This document shows, piece by piece, positions 57,129 to 64,000 of a DNA stretch of 64,000 nucleotides. Below the pieces are notes generated by a model. It did no database searches, had not been told where the DNA came from, and saw only the letters and a list, made by a program, of their open reading frames with translations. Within the stretch, counting starts at the first letter, position 1; each line of letters begins with the position of its first letter. The DNA lies in NCBI GenBank assembly GCA_016647705.1, contig CM028339.1, positions 19,700,303 to 19,764,302 of the forward strand. Reading direction: 5' to 3'. Made by a program: the position numbers and the translations under genes. The DNA comes from Eucommia ulmoides. Taxonomy: Eukaryota; Streptophyta; Magnoliopsida; Garryales; Eucommiaceae.

Positions 57129-58950
57129 TGTACAGCGAGCCTTTGTTACACGCTCGCGTATTGAATACTCGCAAGTATACAAGGTTAAAGTTTTATTATA
57201 ATGTGATCTTTAAGATCGGATATCGTATCCACAGGGATTGGTTGTCGTTATTATCGAGTACCGTAATTATCATGACCTACTTTTATCTAGGTGATAAAAA
57301 ATTTAATTTAATTGTTTAATACTAATACTAATATAACCTAATTTAATCTATATTAATTATAATAATACGAGATAGTTAGGAGATGGATTATCTAGAGATT
57401 AACTTTATTTACTTAAACGTGTTTGATTTCATTTAATTTACAATAATGATGTTCGACCTATTCGACAATCTCAGTTAGTAAACTCTCCCGCCACCTCTCC
57501 CGAGTGTAAGATGAGGGAATACGCGATTTCGTGTCAACGAAGAAGTCCCCCTCAACGTCTTAACGACCCTAGGTCACATGAATCTCGCCCCAACATCATT
57601 GATTGCACACAATCCAACTCTCTCCCAGGTTATTGGATCATCGCGTTGTGTTTATCTTATCGATAATCTCAGTTCTAAACCCCTCCTCCCCGCCACCTCT
57701 CTCGAGTGTAAGATGGGAGAATACACGACTTCATGTCAACGAAGAAGTCCCCCTCAACTTCTTAACGACCCTAGGTCACATGAGTCTCGCCCCAACGTCA
57801 TTGATTGTACACAATCCAACTCCTTCCCGAGTTATTGGATCGTCGCGTTGTGTTTACCCTATCGATAATCTCAGTTTATAAACTCTCCTGCCACCTCTCC
57901 CGAGTGTAAGACGAGGGAATACGCAATTTCGTGTCAATGAAGAAGTCCCCCTCAACATCTTAACGACCCTAGGTCAGGTGAGTCTTACCCCAACATCATC
58001 GATTGCCCACAATCCAACTCCCTCACAGGTTATTGGATCACATTGTTTATCCTAGTTTGAATCCAGGGTTACCTCTTTCGAGTTTCAAATCCCGTATTCT
58101 CAATATATCTATCTAAGCATGATAAACAAATAATACGACAAACACAATCAAACTACGAAGAACAATCATTAAAGAAACACAACTCAAACAAAACTACGTT
58201 TTCATAAATAATATTAATCCCATATATAATCCACGTTTAACTCGTGGTCATAATCGTTTATACAATTAAAATCGAGTTAAACATGCTCAAACAACTATTG
58301 AAGATAAGAAATAAAATAAGAAACGGATAAACTTAGCCGATATCCAAAGATTAGCCGCTAAAACCGTTCACCGATCGATTCTCCTTCTCCGCCTGATAAT
58401 CTTTTCCTTCGGAATTGTTTGAGCACTCCCCATACTCTCTCTATATTCTAAACTAAGCCCTATGGGCTCTAATGGCCGGAACTTGCAAAGGAGAAGGGAG
58501 GAGAGGGGTTTAAATATGCAAAATATCTAAAATAAATATCTAAATTTGTGCAGAGGTTACCGCCGCGGTGGTGAGTTGGTCAGTTAGTTGATCACCTAGG
58601 CGATAAAGACAACGGAGGACTTAGTTAACATCCTGCATTTTCACCACTGCGGCGGTGGACGTTCAGCAAGATAAGTCATTCTTTACATTTTCACCACCAC
58701 AGTGGAGGTCTAGACGCCACGGCGGTGGGTTTCTTTCAAAATATTGCCACCTTGCTCGTTTTTCTACCATTTTTTGACCGTTCTTAGTTCGATCTCATTG
58801 TTTACGCTCCAATTTCCTATCTTTTTGCCCCACACACCTAATTTATACAAAAAGTATAAAAACTAATTAAAACATAATAAAAATAACTCTAAAAATACTC
58901 TAAAACTAACAAAATCGATTTAGAAATATGTAGGTAGATCACACCTATCA
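57129..58950 (-). repeat. 5' LTR of TR-GAG copy 2
   Basis: About 1822 bp, with three copies of the roughly 200-bp unit (CCACCTCT at 57491, 57693 and 57891) and a palindrome cluster at 58555-58740. Confidence 0.85.
57491..58060 (-). repeat. Three tandem units of about 200 bp in the LTR
   Basis: Spacing is 202 and 198 bp. Each unit runs from the GAGTGTAAGA(T/C)G box through GAAGAAGTCCCCCTCAAC and CCTAGGTCA to TTATTGGATC. Copy number differs among LTRs: one (18414), two (43392, 47204, 50052) and three here. Confidence 0.85.
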
Positions 58951-58954
58951 AATA

Positions 58955-61610
58955 AGACTTAAGAGCTCATGGTATGACGCTGCATTCACCATTTGATTTA
59001 TTCCCGACATGGGATAGCAATCTTTAGCACATGCTTGGTTAAGGTTTGTGAAGTCCACGTACATTTTATATTTATCGTTCTTATTTTTTATTAGTACAGG
59101 ATTGGCCAACCATCTGGGATACGTAACCTTTTAGATATGATTGGTTCGAAGCAAACTCTTCTCTTCCTGTTTGATAACCTTCACTCTTCTGGCTAAATAA
59201 TCTTCAATTTTGCTGTATTGGTGAATGAAACTTGGATACATCTAGGCGATGTGTGATGATGCCAGCCTCAATACCTTGAGTATCTTCAGCAGCCCAAGCA
59301 AATATATCTTGGTGTTCCCCAAGAAAATAGGTTTGTTGTTCCTTATATCAAGTGCTTATGACAGATCGAATTTGTAGCTTCTTCTTGCCTTCGTAGAAAC
59401 TTACCTCCGCAGAAACTTACCTCTTCAACTTGCTCAATTGGTCGAAGAATACTGAGATGTTCCTTGAGGTCGTCTACCTTCTTCGCTTCATCCGGCTGGT
59501 CGAAGAATGCTGAGATGTTCCTTGAGGTCGTCTACCTTCTTCGCTCCGTCATAAGGTGTTGTCTTGCATCTCTTTTGATTTCCATTAAGATTTACCTTTT
59601 TATTTCATTGCTTCAACGAAACATTCTTGTGAAGCAACTTAGTCACTCTGTACTATGGAAACACCAACAGAACTGGGGCACTTGATATGCTAGTGTAGTG
59701 GTGAAGTTACTACTCTCATGGAATGCAACCAAGATCGACCTAAAATTGCGTTATAAAGTGAGGAGGAAGTCGTTACCATAAATTCTTTCACTTTGGTGAT
59801 CTTGGAATTGTTATTTCCGATCATGATAGGAAATGTAATATTCCCTTCGGCGAGCTCATATCTCATTTGAAACCTACCATCACAGTCTTGGTTGAACTAA
59901 GGTCCACATTAGGAATGCCCATTTGTCTTAGGGTGTCCTCAAATATGATGTTTGCAAGCTTTCCATGTCGATTAGAGTTCTCCGAACCTAAAAATTAGAG
60001 ATCTATAGTGTGATGAACAATGTATCTTCATGTTAATGTGAAATTCCCTATAGGTCATCGTTACCAAAAGTTAGTGGTGGATCTGAACCGGGTGTTATTA
60101 CAAGCACATCGCCTATATCGCGCTTCAGAACTGCCTCTCTCACTTTCTGATTGCGAGTTGGATTCGACTATTGAGTCACGAGACTGCTACCATGTATCAT
60201 GTAGATGATGTCCCGGGGCTTGTTCGCATTATCATCCCTCTTTTTTTTGTTGCGATCATTGTCTTCACAATCTCCTTTTTCCATTTTCCTTCTTTAGGTT
60301 ATTCTCGGAAATAGCTTTTGAGGTGGCCCTTCTCCAATAACCTTTTAATTTCCATCTTTAAGTGCATGCAATCATTGGTACCGTGATCGTGGTCTTGAAG
60401 GAAATCATAATATTTACATCTATCTCTACGATTCAAATCGGTGGCTATCCTTGATGGTCATTTTACCTTCTCGGAAAACTTGATCTTGTGCAAGATGTTT
60501 GAGATCGACATCTTCAGTCCTGGTAGTGCAAAATCAGTGTGCCGACTCAACCGACCTTCAGTGCTCCTTGAATTGTTCATGAGGAAGTTGAGTGTCCCCC
60601 CCTCCCCTTCTTTAGCCTTCCCTGGCTCCCTCGCACTTCTTACATAGTACTATCTGCTTCCTATTAGATTATTTGCCTTCTTGAGCCAATGTTACATCTT
60701 CCAGCTTCATGTGCAATTTGGCTTGCTCTATCATCTTGGTCATATTTTGTGGGGGTAGGCTTGGTCAACGAATCTTGGAATCGACCTTGCTTCATACTTG
60801 AGGTGAAGGCATTAATGAAGAATTTGAAGTCACAACCTTATATACAGTTCAACTTTTCATTGAAGTGAGTGGCGTATTGCTTAGATATTCTCCTCTATCC
60901 ATGCGAAATGCCAATAAATAATTTGCCCCCTTTTTCAACTGTTCCGTAAAAGAAGAGGTCGAGTGAGGTGGTGTGAAACCAATATAAGGCTAAGCCCTTG
61001 AGTGCGGTAGCAAATGCTCTTTAAAAGACCGAATCTCGAGCCCTGTAAAGAGTCATTACATGCCTGAAGTGACCAACATGGTCAGGGTAGGACTTTTCTT
61101 CTTACTTGTCTGACTTGGTAGGATTGAACTTATGGGGGATTAGTTCCTCCATCAAATCAAGCATGAAAGGGGGCTCAGTCGCTCCAAGGAGAATCTCCAG
61201 GTCATCTAGAAGTGTCTTATCTTGCTCCTCGTTAACATTCTCCTTTCTTTGTTTGAGTTCTTGCTATTTTTCGAAAGCGATAGATTTAGGCCTATCTTCT
61301 GTCCTCAAGTTGCCATTACAAGAGTCTTTCAACGCCTTCTTTTTGCTATATTGTGAGACTCTTTCACCTTGCGAGTCTTTTTAGAATTCTTGTTTCGCGG
61401 TGAATTCGCCTCCTCATCCGGACTATTTTTCGATGATAATACCTTTGACTACTCTTTTTTTGCTTCAACCATCTGCTCTACTTGTGCTCGAAACTCCCTA
61501 ACTTGTTGATTTAACAAAACAATCTCTTCCGCAGCAGGACAGTCTACATGTAGACCGTCGTCTAAAACCATGCCTTTGCTAGTTGCACGTCCTGAGCTCA
61601 ACTGGGGCAT
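58955..61610 (-). pseudogene. Tat gag, protease and first half of reverse transcriptase
   Basis: Gag starts at 61610 (MPQLSSGRATSKGMVLDDG). The gag core reads YPDHVGHFRHVMTLYRARD, RAFATALKGLALYW, INAFTSSMKQGRFQDSLTK. A knuckle-region segment near 60330-60420 gives YYDFLQDHDHGTNDCMHLK, a familiar plant gypsy motif. Protease remnants at 59690-60040 include IIFEDTLRQMGIPNVDL and YNAILGRSWLHSMRVVTS. Reverse transcriptase begins YPRWLANPVLIKNKND, YVDFTNLNQACAKDCYP and SYHELLSL, then TR-GAG copy 2 cuts it. Frameshifts and stops are frequent. These proteins would form the particle, process the polyprotein and copy the RNA; none can be made from this copy. Confidence 0.85.
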
Positions 61611-61635
61611 GAAGTACACGAAACTTTTTAGTTCG

Positions 61636-61657
61636 TTTTCTCACAAACAGCGGCAAA
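61636..61657 (-). promoter_or_regulatory. Primer-binding site of the Tat element
   Basis: On the minus strand TTTGCCGCTGTTTGTGAGAA follows the LTR end TATATCA. It resembles the GCCGTCTGTGGGAA-type site of plant gypsy elements. Confidence 0.65.
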
Positions 61658-62585
61658 TGATATAACCAAAACAACCTCCGTATATTGAACAAGAACCAGA
61701 TTAATGTAGGAACCTGCAACAATCGAAAAAATTGAGGGACAATGGTGTGATGTCAGCCAAAGACCTTCTGGCATTAGAATAAGTTAATATGTTCTGGAAA
61801 ATGTATCAAAATGAAGGTAAATCTATTGATGTTAACTATTTACTTATATTTGGATCGTACATGAGTCTCCACATAAAGAGGAGAAGTGGGTACATAATGT
61901 AGGAACCCACAACAACCAAAAAACTTGGGGGACAATGCTGTGATGTTAGCCAAAGATCTTTCGGCATGAAAATAACTCAATATGTTCTGGAAAATGTATC
62001 AGAATGAATGTAAATCTTTTGATGTTAACTATTCACTTATACCTGGATCATACATGAGTCTCCACATAAAGAGGAGAAGTGGGTACATAATGTAGGAACC
62101 CGCAACAACCGAAAAACTTGGGGGACAATGCTGTGATGTCGGCTAAAGATCTTTCGGCGTGAAAATAACTCAATATGTTCTGAAAAATGTATCAGAATGA
62201 ATGTAAATCTTTTGATGTTAACTATTTACTTATACCTGGATCATACATGAGTCTCCTCATAAAGAGGGGAAGTGGGTACATAATGGTTCGCGATAGGTTT
62301 TTTACTAATCCATATGACTTCGCGATTGTAATTGATCTTTGTTATGTCATCATGGGTGGCGTGGCCGGTATTTGTCGGGCCTTCTTGATATTGGGTCTGG
62401 TTGGTGATATGAGAATAATGGATCCTTCTTGTGGGTGGGCACATTTATTTGGCCCAGATTCTCCTTCTGGGCTTTGTAAGGCTAGCAGCCCCCTGATCAT
62501 TTGGGGAGCCCGCTCCTTTTGTCAAGCTGATTTCTGTGATCTTATATATTAAGAAAACTCTTGGGTGGGGAACTTTCCCTCATCA
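61658..62585 (-). repeat. 5' LTR of the Tat element
   Basis: 928 bp, plus-strand TGATATAACC to CCCTCATCA. It aligns with the 3' LTR at 27045-32826 once inserts are removed, and shows the copia target site unoccupied at 62329-62333. Confidence 0.8.
61703..62281 (-). repeat. Three tandem copies of a 193-bp unit in the Tat 5' LTR
   Basis: Units start at 61703, 61896 and 62089 (AATGTAGGAACC) and each ends GTGGGTACAT. The second and third are nearly identical, the first more diverged. The 3' LTR has a single unit. Confidence 0.9.
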
Positions 62586-63260
62586 ATAACAAGATGTTCT
62601 TCATATGTTCGAACATGTGCTTAAAATTTTATAATATATGCCTATTTGTTGGTTGATGGAAATTTAAAAGAACATGTTAATTCCAAGGATGGAAGGGTTA
62701 ATGTACTTTCAGATTATTTTGTGCCCAGCCTCTGGCTAATAATGATATTAATTGGGAGGAGGAGGAAGAAGAGTGTAATGTGTATAGTATTAGGTCAGAG
62801 GGTGGTAATTATACCTGCAATTTTGAAGAGATAACAACAATGATGAACTTTTAGAGTATCAGTCTAATGATATCCAGACTCAGAATCTGAACTTGAGGGA
62901 GACGTCTATAGAGGATTCACGCTTCATGTCTCCCTGCCGGTGTTATATAATAGATTAAGTCGTATAATGGATTGCATACTTGTATTAGGGAAGAGAACTT
63001 AATTCTCTCTGGATAGCTGATAAGTTAATTGAGGTTTTAAAAGCAAATCCTGATATGAAACTAATGGGATTTAAGGGTTGAAATGAAGAAATATGGTGTT
63101 CAACCACGTGAAAGGCAGTTGTTTAGGGCTAAAAGGAATGCACTTGAGGAGATTGAGGGAAAACATTCAAATTCTTATGATAAAATGCCAAAAATATTCT
63201 GAGACATTTGAAGGACTAATCCTGCTATTATTTGAAGGAAGTCAAACCTAGGTGAACGCA
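62586..63260 (+). pseudogene. MULE transposase, right of the Tat insertion
   Basis: This continues the plus-strand gene at 26890-27044. The reading gives NFIIYAYLLVDGNLKEHVN, an acidic hinge (DNNNDELLEYQ), then near 63000-63170, with frame changes, LWIADKLIEVLKANPDMKLM, KKYGVQPRERQLFRAKR and EEIEGKHSNSYDKMPK. These resemble the N-terminal domain of plant MULE transposases ('W.a.k..e.....p', 'vKKKYGV....rqlyRAr..A.e.ieG.h..sY..lp.Y'). The catalytic domain is not seen downstream. A stop interrupts nearly every motif junction. Confidence 0.7.
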
Positions 63261-64000
63261 ACCGGATTTAATTTTTTATACAATTTAATTTTCATCTGTG
63301 ATCAATATGAAATAATAAATCATTAATATAATTTCCATTAAATTATTTGAGATAAGAATAAAATTTAGGAACTATTTTTGAATTTTTTTTATAATAAATT
63401 AATGATAATGAAATCTGTGATCCATATGAACTAATGTCCTTAAATTAATCTAAGTTAATTATAAAATTGAAAGTAAAAAATTATACAAAATATTTGTTTG
63501 TTTAATGTTCGCCAATAGGATCACTTGTCAAATATGTAAAACTAACATGATTAATACCATACCCGGGAAGAAGACTTATGGAATGAATGTCCCCTTAATC
63601 TTAAATAAGTGGTAATGTCTGAGACATCCCCTATCAACAATAACAATTTGAAAAAGAATGTATATTTTCTTCAATCATTTTCTAAAAAAAAAAAAAAAAA
63701 ACACTTCAAAATAAATTTAGGAAATGCACAAGAACTTTTTTCTCTCTTCTCAAATGATTTTTTCTTCAAATTTTCTCTCATTTTTTGGTCCCATTTTTTT
63801 TCTTTTCAATTTTGCTCTCAATTTTGACTCCAAGAAAATTATTTTTCTTCTCAACTTTTTGCTCCCCATGATTTTTTTTTTCTCTTCCTCAAATGATTAG
63901 TTCTCTCCCTTATAATGAAGAAAATGGACTTTATATATAGGGAAGGTAGACTGGAGTTGTTTACACATTAAATTTATTTATTTTTAAAAATTCTGAAACA
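63261..64000. other. AT-rich stretch with no recognised gene
   Basis: A/T-rich DNA with an A-run (63687-63701) and pyrimidine-rich TTTTCTCTC strings at 63735-63910. A TATA-like TTTATATATAGGG lies at 63931-63943. No coding region was identified. Confidence 0.5.

Larger units (their letters stand above)
43392..58954 (-). mobile_element. TR-GAG-like LTR element, copy 2, itself interrupted
   Basis: LTRs at 43392-44864 and 57129-58950 have the same orientation and family as copy 1. It splits the Tat reverse transcriptase between HELLSL and VDAYSEYNQI. AGACT occurs at both junctions (43387-43391, 58955-58959) and may be the target duplication; a few bases beyond the canonical TG...CA ends remain, and the left LTR lacks about 25 bp of its U5 end, so the exact borders are uncertain. 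Its interior is 44865-45692 plus 56030-57128, the remainder being nested insertions. Confidence 0.8.
27045..62585 (-). mobile_element. Tat-lineage Ty3/gypsy element expanded by nested insertions
   Basis: In minus orientation: 5' LTR (61658-62585), primer-binding site (61636-61657), gag, protease, reverse transcriptase, RNase H, a second RNase H, a linker, no integrase, an ORF on the opposite strand, 3' LTR (27045-32826). Flanks are ATGAC (27040-27044) and ATAAC (62586-62590). The two RNase H domains and an antisense ORF next to the 3' LTR are known traits of the Tat lineage. Once all inserts are removed the element is only about 9 kb. Insertions in order along it: copia in the 3' LTR, an unknown 1-kb insert, a MITE, a copia LTR with its own insert, and TR-GAG copy 2 with its nest. 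Confidence 0.7.

Noticed and set aside
57578..57881. 92- and 96-codon plus-strand ORFs
   Set aside because: They are translations of the roughly 200-bp LTR repeat units on the non-coding strand.
1..64000. tRNA, rRNA or other structured RNA genes, and integrated pararetrovirus sequence
   Set aside because: No A-box/B-box pair with cloverleaf context, no rRNA-like block, and no coat or movement-protein motif were seen; the reverse transcriptase and RNase H remnants found fit gypsy or copia.

Overview
This is plant nuclear DNA, most likely from a eudicot, and almost all of it is transposable-element sequence. The DNA is AT-rich with long A/T tracts. Every protein signature I can read belongs to a plant transposon family (Ty3/gypsy, Ty1/copia, MULE, hAT) or is a short piece of a plant gene carried by a transposon. 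I found no intact host gene, no rRNA or tRNA gene, no CRISPR array and no bacterial-type gene organisation. Every coding region listed is broken by stops, frameshifts, deletions or insertions.

Layout, left to right. 1-2.1 kb: AT-rich DNA with a copia-LTR-like end. 2.1-5.2 kb: a Mutator-like (MULE) transposase relic on the minus strand, split by a solo LTR (2255-4225, target duplication TCCCA). 5.35-6.91 kb: a Pack-MULE-like element whose 76-bp terminal inverted repeats enclose pieces of two plant genes, a NEP1-interacting-protein-like exon and a C2H2 zinc-finger exon. 7.5-11.8 kb: the 5' part of a gypsy element whose gag is split by a small non-autonomous LTR element (9487-11621, duplication ATTAC) filled with 69-bp hairpin repeats. 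11.8-13.6 kb: an LTR fragment and an inverted-repeat stretch. 13.87-17.91 kb: a complete but dead hAT element. 18.41-23.84 kb: an LTR element that encodes only a gag-like protein (TR-GAG type), minus strand. 23.8-26.9 kb: low-information DNA, one unidentified exon-like ORF and a hAT-type end.

27.0-62.6 kb is the main structure. I interpret it as one Tat-lineage Ty3/gypsy element on the minus strand (5' LTR 61658-62585, 3' LTR 27045-32826, flanks ATGAC/ATAAC), expanded to 35.5 kb by insertions and itself sitting in a plus-strand MULE transposase gene. Its 3' LTR carries a Ty1/copia element (27341-31545, duplication TAACT). Its antisense ORF carries a PIF/Harbinger-type MITE and a copia LTR that in turn contains a coding-less LTR element. 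Its reverse-transcriptase gene is cut by a minus-strand TR-GAG element (about 43392-58954). That element contains a copia solo LTR, which contains a plus-strand TR-GAG element (47204-55449), which contains another solo LTR (50052-51861). Counting the MULE, this is six layers of host and insert.

The most interesting biology is the TR-GAG-like LTR family, present at least five times. It has LTRs of about 1.3-1.8 kb with a variable number of about 200-bp internal repeats, clusters of GC-rich palindromes upstream of a TATA box that are spelled differently in different subfamilies, a lone gag-like gene, a conserved non-coding block, a second purine tract beside an oligo(A) run, and signs of recombination between subfamilies at the primer-binding site and the 3' LTR. 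All positions and comparisons come from reading the sequence by eye. Family assignments rest on recognised motifs, not database searches.
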